64,000 nucleotides of DNA from Orobanche coerulescens (taxonomy: Eukaryota; Streptophyta; Magnoliopsida; Lamiales; Orobanchaceae). Where the stretch lies: contig CM065804.1 in assembly GCA_033398695.1 (NCBI GenBank), forward strand, positions 14,059,001 through 14,123,000, written 5' to 3'. The notes below the pieces were generated by a model. It was not told where the DNA came from, ran no database searches, and worked only from the letters and a program-made list of their open reading frames with translations. Shown here in pieces: positions 22,661 to 34,024 of this stretch (its first letter is position 1; each line of letters opens with the position of its first letter). A program made the position numbers and the translations under genes.

Positions 22661-23100
22661 GTGCCAGTGGTTTTGTGAACTTAAGAAGAGACTGACGACA
22701 AGACCTATATTAGCGCCGCTGAAGGAACTGACGGATTTATGGTATACTGACGCTTCAAATCGTGGTTTGGGTTGTGTGTTGATGCGAAGGATAAAGTGAT
22801 TGCTTATGCTTCTCGGCGGTTGAAACCGTGAAGTTAATTATCCGACTCATGATCCGGAGCTAGCGGCGGTGGTTTTGCTTTGAAAATTTGGCGACATTAT
22901 CAGACGGCACTCATTGTCGAGATCTTTACGGATCATAAGAGCCTCAAATACATTAACCGTCAGAAGGAATTAAACATGAGGCAGAGAAGGTGGCTGGAAT
23001 TGATCAAGGATTACGACTTGGAGATTCTCTATCATCCGGGGAAAGCAAATGTAGTAGCCGATGCTTTGAGCTGTAAACCTGTTTCTCTTCGAGTGTTGGA
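22661..23100 (+). pseudogene. Tek-B RNase H, multiply frameshifted
   Basis: Pieces in different frames match Tek-F RNase H: a DASNRGLGC-like start near 22750, then KIWRHY near 22885, then [29 protein letters not shown] and [14 protein letters not shown] in one frame from 22880. At least three indels lie in 22590-22880. Confidence 0.8.
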
Positions 23101-24622
23101 AGCTCTTACGCCCCAGACCAGCATTCAACGAGAACTGATCCGCGAAGGGATCGAGGTATGGGCACCAGGAATCCAAGGGCGACTTTATGTGATGGAACTG
23201 ACTTCATCACTAGTCGAGAAGATCAAGTCCAAGCAGTTGGACGATTCTATGATCCTTCGATTATGTGATAAAGTAAAGAAAGGAAAAGCCCCAGGATTCG
23301 TGATACAAGATGATGGAGTTCTGAAATTTCAAAGTCGACTTTGCGTTCCCGATGATGATGATTTGAGATGGACTATTCTGAAAGAAGCTCATAGCGCGCC
23401 CTATTCTATTCACCCGGGCAGCAGTAAGATGTATAAGGATCTAAAACAAAACTTCTGGTGGGGGAATATGAAGAAGGACGTAGCAGAGTACGTTTCGAAG
23501 TGTTTGACTTGTCGCAGTCAAGATTGAGCATCGGCGACACGGATGTTAAAGCCGCTTAGATCCTGAATGGAAGTGGGAGGATATCTCGATGGATTTCATC
23601 ACCAGTATGCCAAGGACTAGAACGGGAATGAACATGATTTGGGTTATAGTTGATCGACTAACCAAGTCAGCTCATTTCCTAGGGATCAAAGATACTTGGG
23701 GACCCGAAAGATTGGCGCGGGTATTTATTGCGGAGGTAGTCAGATTGCATGGGACGCCAAAGACCATTATTTCGGATCGAGATGGTCGTTTCGTGTCGCA
23801 CTTCCGAAAGCGATTCACAAGGCTTTGGGGATCGAGCTCAATTTTAGCATGACTTATCATCCCCAAACAGACGGTCGATCAGAAAGGACTATCCAAATGG
23901 AAGACATGCTTAGAGCACGTGCGTTAGATTGGTCAATCGATTGGGAAGTTCACTTGCCCTTGATCGAATTCACTTACAATAATAGTTGGCATGCTTCTAT
24001 TAGAATGGCACCATTTGAAGCTTTGTACGGGAGGAGATGCCGATCACCCCGTGTTGGGATGATTCTTGGATTTGATCGGACGGAACCGGAATTTATTATT
24101 CAGACGCAAGAGAAGATAGCCGTGATTCGAGAGAGACTGCTGATCGCCCAGTCGGCGAAGTCTTATGCAGATGTACGTCGTCGCCCTCTAGAGTTCGACG
24201 CTGGGGACCACGTACTATTGAAGGTGTCTCCTACACGAGGGATTTTCCGTTTCGGGAGAAGAGGTAAGCTTAGTCCGAGATATATCGGACCATTTGAGAT
24301 CCTAGAGAGAGTTGGGGATTTAGCGTACAGGTTGGCCTTACCGCCATCGCTAAGTCATGTTCACAATGTGTTTCACGTATCCCAACTACGGAAGTATATA
24401 CCGGACCCCAGTCACGTTATTTATTTCGACGAGATCGAGATAGCTAATGATGGCACCTTCGAAGAAAGACCAATCAAGATACTTGAGAGACGGATCAAAC
24501 AATTGAGGAATAAACCAATACATTTGGTTAAAGTACAATGGTCACGACATGGAGTCGAGGAGGCCACTTGGGAAACGGAGGACGGTATGAAGGCTAAATA
24601 TCCGGAGTTGTTTTCATCCTAA
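23101..24622 (+). pseudogene. Tek-B integrase with C-terminal chromodomain
   Basis: The zinc-binding N-terminus has [17 protein letters not shown] and CLTC near 23410-23515. The catalytic core runs [42 protein letters not shown], then HPQTDGRSERT after a frame change near 23700-23830. After [11 protein letters not shown] comes the GPFEIL segment and a chromodomain ([31 protein letters not shown]) ending at 24622. Chromodomains of this group are thought to steer integration to heterochromatin. Confidence 0.9.
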
Positions 24623-24657
24623 GTTTCGGGACGAAACTTCTTTTTAGGGAGGAAGGA
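24623..24657 (+). promoter_or_regulatory. Tek-B polypurine tract
   Basis: AGGGAGGAAGGA at 24646-24657 directly before the 3' LTR. It is preceded by 'aagtttcgggacgaaact', a conserved phrase after the pol stop in all chromoviruses of this window. Confidence 0.85.
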
Positions 24658-26997
24658 TGTAATACCCGAGATTTCTGTTATGTAATTGTAACTTGTGATA
24701 TTGTAATGATTGTACTTTTGCCTGAGTATTTTTCTCCGTATTTCATAATCCGATGTCGTCGAGCATATAATTTCGTGTATGTGATTTCAAAGGATGAAAT
24801 TCTGTGCATGTAGCGCACGCTACAGGCTAAGGGTAGCGTACGCTAACATGGTTTTATAGCGCACGCTACCGAGTGTAAGTAGCGCACGCTATGCGTGGTC
24901 AGACAGATTAAGACGTGCGGTAGGTGAGATCTGGCCGGGGGACCCCTGTCGGATCCTGTCGGATGTACCTGGACGGCTTTCGGGAAAAGCCGGGTCAACG
25001 CCTTAGCGCACGCTACAGGAATATGCGTAGCGTACGCTAAGTGCCGAGTACAGTTTAGACTGTGAGCCGTTAGCGCACGCTACGAACAGGGTGTAGCGCG
25101 CGCTAATAACCATTTATTATAAATAGGACAGCATCCTATTCGTGATTTCAGTCCTTTCTTCCCCCGTAACCCGAACTCTTGCACTTGTAACATAACTCCA
25201 TTCGTCTTAAACACTCCATATCAACCTCCTAGTTCGAGATTGAAGATCATATATCATTGGAGATTGGTGTTCGAGCCTTGGGTGTTGGATTGCTTCATTT
25301 TCATCCGTGTTCTTCACTACTTTGAGGTAGGTGATTCTTCACCAATGATTAGTAATGTTCATGAGGAAGTTTGAATCATGTTTGGATAGCAAGTATCTCG
25401 TTTTTATCAGGTCATCACTTGTTAGAAGGATACTTTTGACGTATCGGTACTAGATATCGAATGAACCTTTGAACCATCTTATTATAAGGACTCCTAAGCA
25501 TGTTTAAATCGATTTATGATCAAGTAATCGGATTTTTACCCAGTTGATACGTTGTATACGTTGGAATCATGTGTTTTGGAACGTAAGACGATGGAACTTA
25601 GATTATTTCTTGAAGATCGTAGAGGAATTGTGATATCGAGATAACTATCCGTATATTGGTGTTTCATAACCATAAATCTTCCAGAAACCTTAGTAGCATG
25701 TTATGCCCGAGGATAACTTGTATTATCACCATAGGGTTCATGAGTTCTTCATCATTCAACCCAGTTTTCGGTTCGTAGCATTCTGCCATGCAAGATTAGC
25801 GCACGCTAACATGTGTGAGTTAACGTGCGCTATCGAGGTTCGGTTTTCGCACAGAACGTACGTAGCGTACGTTATGAGGCAGCCGAGTCAGACTGCCAGT
25901 TTGTGGCTAGCGCACGCTAGTCCTATACGATAGCGTACGCTAACAGTTCAGCTTAGCGCACGTTGCGTATAGTACGTAGCGCGCGCTAAGCAATCCAGGC
26001 AGCTTGTTTAGTTTGAGCTTTTCGGCCGTAGGTCGAATTGTTAGGCCATTGTTCGACTCGAGATGATTTGTATATCGTTCCTTTTGTTAAGGTTCGAGCT
26101 TGTTACGTTGATCGGAGGGGGCGGCCTTCGAGTGCGTCGAGAGCATTGAAGTATATCATTCTTGCCATCTTCGAGGCAAGTATCGTGATATGTTAATATC
26201 GGTATTTTTGGAATATACGTATGATTATGCATGTTGTTGAACATGATATTTACTTCGTTGATTTGTCATGATATTCGTTGTATATTGTTTATATGTTCAT
26301 GTTGATGAACATAATGATTTGGCATATGTGTATGCATGAGTTGTGTTTGTATACGTTGTACGATCTATGCTGAGGGCGCTGGATCGGATGTCCACCTCGT
26401 GTTGGTCCGGGATCATCTTGGGATCTAGGCTAAGGCGCTGGATCATTGGACGGGTTATTTCCACCTCGTGTTGGTCCGACGGGATCATCTTGGGATCTAT
26501 CTTTGAGGGCGCTGGATCATTGGAATACCCATCTTTGTGTAATGGAATCTTGTAGATTCGCATTGTCGGGTTCCTAGCGGAAGCCCGTGTGATATGTCTT
26601 GTCGTGTATTGTTGATGCATATTCGAATTGTTTAAATACGATACTTGTACTAGCATTGTTTTGCTAACCCCTTCGGGGTGGACATTTGTTTTGATGTTCG
26701 GGTAGCTAAGGAGCAGGAAAGCACGATCTGACGTGACGACGAAGGGGTTCAGTGATGTTTATTGTTATTGGAGATTTGTTGTCTTGGTTTGGTTTCTGTA
26801 CTCGAGTACGTGTGTCCTTTGATATTAATTCGATATGGTTGTATTAATTATCCGTTGAACCAGTTGTACGTTTTCTTCAACTCGAATTTTCGCAGTATTG
26901 ACGTCTTATTTTCACTTTCCTTTTTAATTAGCCTTGTAAATCCTTATTTAAAGGGTTTACGGCGCTGTAATTATTCCGAATATCTCGGGGTGTTACA
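24658..26997 (+). repeat. Tek-B 3' LTR
   Basis: 2,340 bases, TGTAATACCC to GGTGTTACA. Palindrome array 24811-25107, TATAAATA 25118-25125, second cluster 25797-25990, tandem block 26361-26530. Confidence 0.95.
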
Positions 26998-27002
26998 GTA
27001 TA

Positions 27003-27076
27003 AATATACATATATCTATTTTTGCAGATTTTATCCAATTCAAGAGTTGTTTTGTAATCATCAAAAAAGGAGAGAT
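27003..27076 (+). other. SIRE-I interior, last part, with polypurine tract
   Basis: After the second GTATA the SIRE-I interior resumes for ~75 bases and ends in AAAAAAGGAGAGATT, a polypurine tract directly before its 3' LTR. Confidence 0.75.
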
Positions 27077-27715
27077 TATTGGAATATTTTTCCAAATATT
27101 CATTAATAGAGTTTTGATGATTAAATTGCTAAACAAAGCAAAACAACAAAGAGGCGAACCAAGTCAACCTACTGATCCAGCAGGCATTTCTTTTTATAGA
27201 ATATAAAAACCAATGCCATACCACCTTCGACAGGTAAACCAGAACCGGAAGAAATCGAAGTCGCAAAAAGCTGGTCAGAAGGAATATAACGTACGCTATA
27301 TTGAAAGCATAACGTACGTAACACATGAAAAATAACGTACGTAATGATGTGTTTGTGAGTTGAAACAAGTAGAACGTTGGAGATGACATCATGGCATAGG
27401 TCAGCATATAACAGACATATTGACTACGTATAACATATGTAATGGAAAAGAGGCTAACGTACGTAATGATAAAGACGAAGGCTACTGGACTGTTCTGTGA
27501 AGAATGTAGCGTACGTAACCAGAAAGAGTTAACGTACGTAACGACTTTAACATACGTAATATATGGGCTATAACGTATGTAAAGGAGGCTAAAGAAGCTA
27601 ACATCTAGTTGGAAGATAAATGCCTATAAATACCACTTCTAATGGTATTCATCCAACAACAACTCAAAGTATTCGATACATTGATCAGAGATTGATATAT
27701 ATATATATATATATA
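27077..27715 (+). repeat. SIRE-I 3' LTR, left part
   Basis: Matches 14436-15008: TATTGGAATATT (start mutated from TGTTGG), the palindrome array at 27287-27583 and TATAAATA at 27625-27632. It includes ~50 bases (27172-27240) absent from the 5' LTR. It is cut in the AT run by MULE-M. Confidence 0.9.
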
Positions 27716-27786
27716 GGGAAAAGGGAAGGTGTGGCTGTCATGTACCTAAGGTTAGGTACAATACACCCCAAAACTACGTCGTTTTG
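27716..27786 (+). repeat. MULE-M left terminal inverted repeat
   Basis: 71 bases beginning GGGAAAAGGGAAGGTGTGG. They pair with the right TIR with a single difference (C here, T there, at TIR position 20). It contains the 18-base palindrome GTACCTAAGGTTAGGTAC at 27742-27759. Confidence 0.95.
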
Positions 27787-29795
27787 GGTGCTTTAACTAC
27801 TGCTACCCTCGAAGACCGATATCCAAAAAGAACACAAATCCTTCGGCCAAGCTGCTAAATCAATGGATAAAGGTGAGGGTTTCAATAAATCGACCAAGAT
27901 GCCAAATCAATTCAATGGACTTGTAATCGAGATCTTCTATAAACACATATCAGATTCGATGGACTCTCATCTATTATTTTTGGGTTTAGGATGACCTGTT
28001 CGATCGACTGTTCTTGGTGGGCGTAGGGCTTCGATCAACTTCAAGTTCAATTCTTGTAGCTACTTTGTTGCGATAAGCAACAAAAAGTCTGCTTTATTTA
28101 GTTTTTTCGATTAAGCACACAACCAGGTTAGAATGTTTTGATGATCTGACTTTAGTCTTCTCCAATTAGAGTACCTGTTTTATTAACATGTAAGTATTGT
28201 TTCTATTTATACAATTAGTATAGCTTCTTTGTTGACATGTAAGTATTGTTTCTCTTTATAGTTGAATGATGAGTAAACTTGTTAATTCATGGTAGATTAT
28301 ATACCTTTTGTTGAAGGTTTGGATGTAAGTGTTTGAGAAGTGTACACAAATTGTTTGATTAAATGCTTGAATGAGTTGTCTATCGGTTTATATTAGTTTT
28401 CTTGTGGGAATTTGACGATCTTATTACCATTTTATAATTTTATTTTGTTTGAGGCAACACTTCATTATTAAAGTATTGGTGATTGTCAATGGGATATCTT
28501 TGTATAACATTTCATAGAGTTAATTGAAACTGTTTTACTTATTCTAATTATGTGGAACTAAAACTGATGTGTGTTTGAAATTGCAGTTGGCTAATATTTG
28601 AGAAAGTGAAAGGATTGGACATAAGTTGTGTTACAGGATATGTGTGGCAATCAACGGCTAATGTTTGAGAGTATATCGTGGATTTTACACGTGATTCTTT
28701 TGAAGAAGAAGCTGTGCTACAAGTTGTATGTTTCGCAATTATTTTGAACCAGACCCATTAGTTCTACAAGGCTGGACTGTTGAAGCGCAACGCTGTCAAT
28801 GAGGAACATGTGTGTGTCGATAGTGGTCTGTACTTTGTGAAGCCAACTAGTTTAAATAGATAGGTGGGTATGCCTACCTTTAACTTTGTAAATGAATTTT
28901 CTTTGTTTTAATGCCACGAAAGTTCCTTATTTAACTCACTTCTATACTACAGCATTACTTAATACAGTAGCATTACTTAATACAGAAGTTTTACATACAA
29001 CAACAGCATTACTTAATACAGCAAAACAGTCTACCATATTAGAAATCCAAATAAACAACTAGACAAACACATTAGTTCATCATAATCCATTAGCACTTCT
29101 TTCTCATGCTCCCCTTAAAAAATAACAAAAACTAAGAATCGTAAAAACCATTAATCAACCTGCTGTGAAGTACAAAATGTAATACGCACCGGTTCAACCG
29201 GATTGAATACCATTAATCAACCTGCTGTGAAATTAAAAAAAAAAGTTTCACGGCTAATCACTCTGTTGTGTATGATCAGATTAAGGACTGAAATTACTTG
29301 CAACTAAACTCACCAGAGCAATGTATTTGACAACAGATATCTGGAAGAGAATGAAAACATCCAAGAACAATGTGACAACCAAGTGAGACATCAAAATGCA
29401 AATACCACAGACGAGATAAACTCTTCCACAGCCCATGGAAAAAAAATCCACCCTAGCATTCATTTAGCCCAAACAGAGTCGAATAATTTTCTCAACATTC
29501 ACTTGAACAAAATCAACATAAACCAAACCAGCCACATTCAAACAGCTGTCTCAAGATAAGTTTTGCAAATCAAAAGGTGGATTAACAAAAGCATAACAAC
29601 TATCAAGATAATTATAAAGTATTAGGAGCTCCTAATCGAAGACAAATATTCTAAAAATAACAATATGATGGCAAAGTGATGGTCTTCTCAGGAGAAATCT
29701 CAGCTTTGGTGTTCCTCATTATCACCAAACTGTCACCCGATGGAACATCTTTTACTATTCCCCTCAACCATCCTGTGACTCCAGCAAAAGTATCA
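27787..29795. other. MULE-M noncoding left arm
   Basis: About 2 kb between the left TIR and the end of the transposase gene. Codons are closed in all frames beyond short chance runs. A local duplication of 'accattaatcaacctgctgtgaa' occurs at about 29150 and 29210, and 'attacttaatacag' recurs near 28950-29020. No captured host gene could be recognised. Confidence 0.5.
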
Positions 29796-30628
29796 CTATT
29801 TTCCTTTCAAGGAATCCTCTACCTGATTCAATAGAAAAAAGAGCCTTAAATATAAGAGTACAAACGAAAATGAAGAAGTAACAATATTAGCTATCACAAA
29901 TACCTTTTTTTTGGGACACCCGGTGATGTAGTGACCTAATTCTTTACAGTGAGAACAAGCCTTATTTTTCTTCACTTCTAAAGAAGATTTGATCCTGCTT
30001 GCGCTCTTTGGATGTCCTTTAGTCTTCGTATGAACAATAGGATCTCGAATTGATATTTGAGGCATCATGTCTACTTGAGAAATCATAAAAGGATCTTCGT
30101 ATACATTCTGAAGCTCTGTTGGCTTTTTTCGGATCATTTGATCTTCTAAAAATTTGACTAATAAACTATTTAGTCTCTTAATCTCCACAGGTGAGTCCTT
30201 TGCTTCTTCGATTGCTTTAGTACAATTAACATGAACACACCATAAGTTTAATGCACTAACTCCACTTTCACCGCTCATTTCTTCTAGTCTGATACCTCTG
30301 TTACCAACCTTGTACCTAGCATTAAGTGTCCACCTAGGTAAAATATAGTGATCAGGAAGGGTTTCAACATGTTTCTTCTTCATAACATATAAGATATGTT
30401 TGCATAAAATCCCGTAGGTTTCAAATTTTGCACACGAACAAGTGGCAACAATCTCATTCAAGAAGCAAAATTTAACGATCCTCCAAAATTTTTTCTCAAC
30501 ATTCACTTGCCCAACCCTATAACTGCTTTGTTCTGTACTTTTACTCAAAGTTTCGTGTGTTAGGTTATTGGTTGCTTCATTCCATTCCTTCTTGAAAAGC
30601 TCAAAAATCTTTCTAGTATAAAATTTAC
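29796..30628 (-). CDS. MULE-M transposase, 3' exons (SWIM and zinc knuckle)
   Basis: Continues the gene from the exon ending at 35239. The acceptor TTTTTTGCAG (ending 30629) precedes exon 30628, and the split codon GGT joins ...EAKAG to KFYTRKIFELFKKEW in frame. It carries a SWIM zinc finger (CSCAKFETYGILCKH), a segment ending TLNARYKVG, and a CCHC knuckle (CSHCKELGHYITGC). A short 81-base intron (29903-29823, GT...AG) is possible but leaves the frame unchanged. The last codons are VEDSLKGK and a stop at 29796. The open frame also runs back into intron sequence, so the exon start rests on the splice signal. Confidence 0.8.
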
Positions 30629-30641
30629 CTGCAAAAAATAG

Positions 30642-31804
30642 TGTTGTGTCAAGATTTAACACCTTCCGACCGGCGATCGCCTCCGAGGCCGAGCGACCGA
30701 CTTACTGCCGAGCGGCCAAGGCAGATCTGCCGAGCAGCGACCAGGCGACCAAGCCTCAACCCAGCGGACCAGCTAAATCGGCCAAAGGGAGGTCCCAGGA
30801 CAAGTCCCGGTACCGAGCGATCGACCTCAGATACGATCATCACTCGGTACTCGGCGAACGACTCCTGGCGATCGACTAGCGGACGATCCTCTCTGGGCAT
30901 CTGCCGATCGACCCTTGGTGACCGACCTCTCTGGGCATCTGCCGATCGACCCTTGGTGACCGACCGTTGCCAACCTTCAGTAACTGGCCGATGGCCATCC
31001 AGTCGGCCAAAGCCGAGCAAGCAGGACAGCACCCACGTGCAGATCCACAAACGGCGCTGACAAACGTGTCACCTACCTCACCTACCAGCATGGCCCAGAC
31101 CTGCGAAAGGAGTTGGCGGACAAGACATGTGACTACAGCCTGTCACCTACTGACAAAGTCCGCCGAAAGTAGCTAAGTGGGACCTCCTGTGACAGTACTT
31201 CCGGACGCGTGCTGGATCCTCATTGGACCGCACGGCTGGCCACCAGCTGTAGCTTTGGACTTTTGGCAGGCTGCCCACGTGCCCTTAGGACGATCGCCCC
31301 GTTACATTAAATGCCGAAAGACGATCGCCCACAGGGGACAGGGCCCCTCAGCCTCTATATATACATGGCAGCCTTCACTTGTGAAAGGGACCGAGACTCT
31401 GACTCTCTGAACTCTCAGCAACCCCACGAGTCAAGCACTCAATACAGAAACAACACTTGCACTTGGCTAACATCCAACTCTTGGCAACAGCTTTCTTTCG
31501 GTCTTACTTCTCCCGGCCTTTTCTCCTCGAGCAGATTACCGGCGGGACGAAGAACACCGAGCTTCGCTCAAGAGCCGGATCAACAGAGTCTTTTTACACT
31601 CATTGTATTTAGATTTCTCTCATTAATACTTGTATCCACGAATATTTGTATTAATAACATCTCGCGAGAGCATTCAAGCCCGGGCCTAACAAACCCGGCA
31701 AATCTTGTATTATTTATCTTCTCTCGGAAGTGCTCCCGCAATTGTTGTTTGTTGTCCGTCTTCCAGCAGTATTAATCTTCGGATAAATATTTTGGGCAAC
31801 AACA
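30642..31804 (+). repeat. TRG-D 5' LTR
   Basis: 1,163 bases. Repeated CGATCG sites (GGCGATCGCC 30673, GCGATCGACC, GCCGATCGACCC twice, GACGATCGCCC twice) lie upstream of TATATATA (31356-31363). 'gaagaacaccgagcttcgctc' is downstream. Confidence 0.93.
31356..31363 (+). promoter_or_regulatory. TATA box of TRG-D 5' LTR
   Basis: TATATATA in GCCTCTATATATACATGG; the 3' LTR copy is at 34730-34737. Confidence 0.65.
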
Positions 31805-31929
31805 ATTGGCGCTAGAAGGAGGGCATCCAACCCTCGATTTTACACCTACCGTCCGAAGAACACTCACTTGTTCTCGGGCAGATATTTGAAGTGACACTCA
31901 CCGCACTTCAAAAGAAATCCTTCGAAATC

Positions 31930-33296
31930 ATGTCTTCCGCCTCGCGTCGAAGAAAGCCGCCGTCGGCCGGCGGCCAAACCCCGTTCCGTCCCGGTCCGAG
32001 CCACGGCCCGATGGTGGAAGGTAGCGCCGCGGTCGGAGACGCTCGATCCGGCTCCACGGGCGGCCCAACCTCTCGCTCGATCGTTTCGAACCAAGGAACA
32101 GATCGAAGGGCCCCTGGCCGTCTACAGAGCGACGGAGTGCTCTCGACGCGCCTCGGCTACCGCCCGGTCTCTCGCCGGGAGATCAAGCGGAAGCTCAAGG
32201 CACTACTGGCCGAGCAATCGCCAGGAGGCTCCGTCCGCAGGAAGAGGCGCTCGCCGCCGGGGCACCTCTGTCTTCGATCGCACAGGCGGTGACCCGGCAG
32301 CTGCTGGGCGATCCGGCCCGGCTACGAGACGACGGAGTTTGAGTCCGTCACCGGGAGCTCGGCCTACCCGACTCCCGAAGGCGGCCCTAGCCGTCGGCTC
32401 CCTCGCCGGGTGCGGAGGTCGGCGGCGGCGAGCCGGAGATCGGTACACGATCGCCTCGGCTCCTGCTCCCAAAGCCGATCGGCAAGCGACCAAGCCACGG
32501 CGATGGCCGCAATGCAACGTCAACTCGACGACATGAAGGCGCTCTGGAATCCAGGGCAGGCGCCAAGAAGACGATCGCCGGGCAAGCGAGCCGCTCACGA
32601 TCGACATCGAGCTCGCCCCGTGCGGCACAGATCGCTCCCCAAACGCCGTGTACGTGGGGCGATCGGACCCCAAGTGCACCTAAGGAAGTTCAACATCTAC
32701 ATGATCGGTGTGGGGCATCGACGCGACCGGATGCCGGATGTTCCCTCGGCTGGGACGACCTCGCCCACCGGTGGTACACTTCATTGCCACCTCGGTCCAT
32801 TGGCTCCTTTAACGAGCCGGCGCACGGCTTCACCGAGTACTTCGCCACTGTGGTCGTCCGGCCCGAAGGTCCCCTTCGCATGATGCAAATCAAGCAGGGA
32901 GAAGAAGAGTCCGACTCGGACTACATCGACCTGGTCGACGAAATCATCCTCAATGGCGAGCCCATAAGCGATGAGACCGCCATCTACGCGGTCCAAGGAG
33001 GTTTACAGCGTATTTCGCCTATGTTCAGGCATCAAACAAAGACCCAACCTACGACCTACGCAGCCTTCCGGCTAGAGCCGCGAATTTTCCGGCGAGGCAA
33101 AGGTTTCTTCTCGGCTGTGGCGGCGCGATCGGCACCGGACGACGATCTCCCGCCCGATCGCCAATATCGGCCTACGAATAAAGCGATCGGCGGCGAGCGA
33201 CGATCGCCGATCTTGAGCCCGATCGCCGATCATCACGCTACATCATCCGCGATCAGGAGGACACGATCGCCATCTCTGATCCGGCATAAAACATGA
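31930..33296 (+). pseudogene. TRG-D gag (Tat-like), frameshifted
   Basis: ATG at 31930 (MSSASRRRKPP) is homologous to the gag starts of TRG-C and TRG-G. Frames 31930-32292, 32410-32883 and 32784-33296 carry successive parts. The last has the conserved GEEESDSDYIDLVDEII and NGEPISDETAIY. The central capsid block (GRSDP onward, near 32660-32790) is broken by several small indels. No protease or polymerase follows. Confidence 0.75.
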
Positions 33297-34024
33297 CGGA
33301 CTAAGGCATAAGATCGCCTCCACCGCACATCATAGAGCCATGGTCACGGCGGTCGATGGGCCATTTATTTCGGCCATGCAAGGTCCCTTTCGGCCAAGAT
33401 CGCCCGCCCTTCGTTTAAATACGAGGCCGGCGTAGTCTGAGGGCTCTCCAACGTTAATCAGTGGACACGATCGCTCGCCCTCAAAGGTTCATCATCTGAC
33501 ATGGTGAACCCGGACAATGCGACGTGCCACAACCCCGTCTCAACGTACACCGTCGAGGTCGGCCATCTCCATGGCTGGCCGAGGTGGAAGCAGAGCTAAC
33601 AAGCCGCGGGCGTGGAGTTGATTCATCCGACGCTGCCCCGCGCAAGGACTCCTCTAGACCGAGACCGCACGCCCTTCGTTTAAATACGAGGCGAGGCGCA
33701 GTCTAACAGAGGACCCTCATAATAAAGTGAGTCACGAGACACTCATTGTCTTCGCGCACCAAGACACGGTCATGGGGTCGGTCCATCGATCTCCGCGACT
33801 GTGCACGATACCTCAGACAAAGCGAAACCACCAAGTTTCCATGGGGGATCGGCCAATGTTGTTTTTTGCAGGTACAAGACCGAAAGATAGCTAAGCCAAT
33901 CCACTATGTTAGCCCAAGTCCAAGTCCTAAGTCGGCTCAGATCGCCCGTCCTCATCCAGACGCGATCACCAGCAAGAGCCACCTCGCCCCATGTCTTCAA
34001 CATAGGAGCAAGCTGGGGGGCAAT
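33297..34024 (+). repeat. TRG-D 3' noncoding interior with duplicated segment
   Basis: 'cgcccttcgtttaaatacgagg' occurs at about 33410 and 33668, and 'acatggtg'/'cgatcgc' phrases recur, giving a ~258-base tandem duplication like that of TRG-C. It ends in the polypurine tract at 34011-34024. No gene. Confidence 0.6.

Larger units (their letters stand above)
17474..26997 (+). mobile_element. Tek-B: chromodomain Ty3/gypsy element (Tekay-like), plus strand
   Basis: Full-length copy of 9,524 bases: 5' LTR 17474-19800, primer site, gag, protease, RT, RNase H, integrase with chromodomain, polypurine tract, 3' LTR 24658-26997. A perfect GTATA duplication flanks it (17469-17473; 26998-27002). Gag-pol order and the C-terminal chromodomain are those of a plant chromovirus. 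The genes carry about six frameshifts. It is inserted in SIRE-I. Confidence 0.95.

Noticed and set aside
27787..29795. Captured host gene fragment (Pack-MULE cargo)
   Set aside because: No exon-like frame or recognisable protein segment could be seen; a database search would be needed to support it.
30649..31050. Long open frames on both strands in the TRG-D LTR
   Set aside because: GC-rich palindromic DNA gives overlapping frames on both strands; there is no protein similarity, and the copies in the other LTR are broken.
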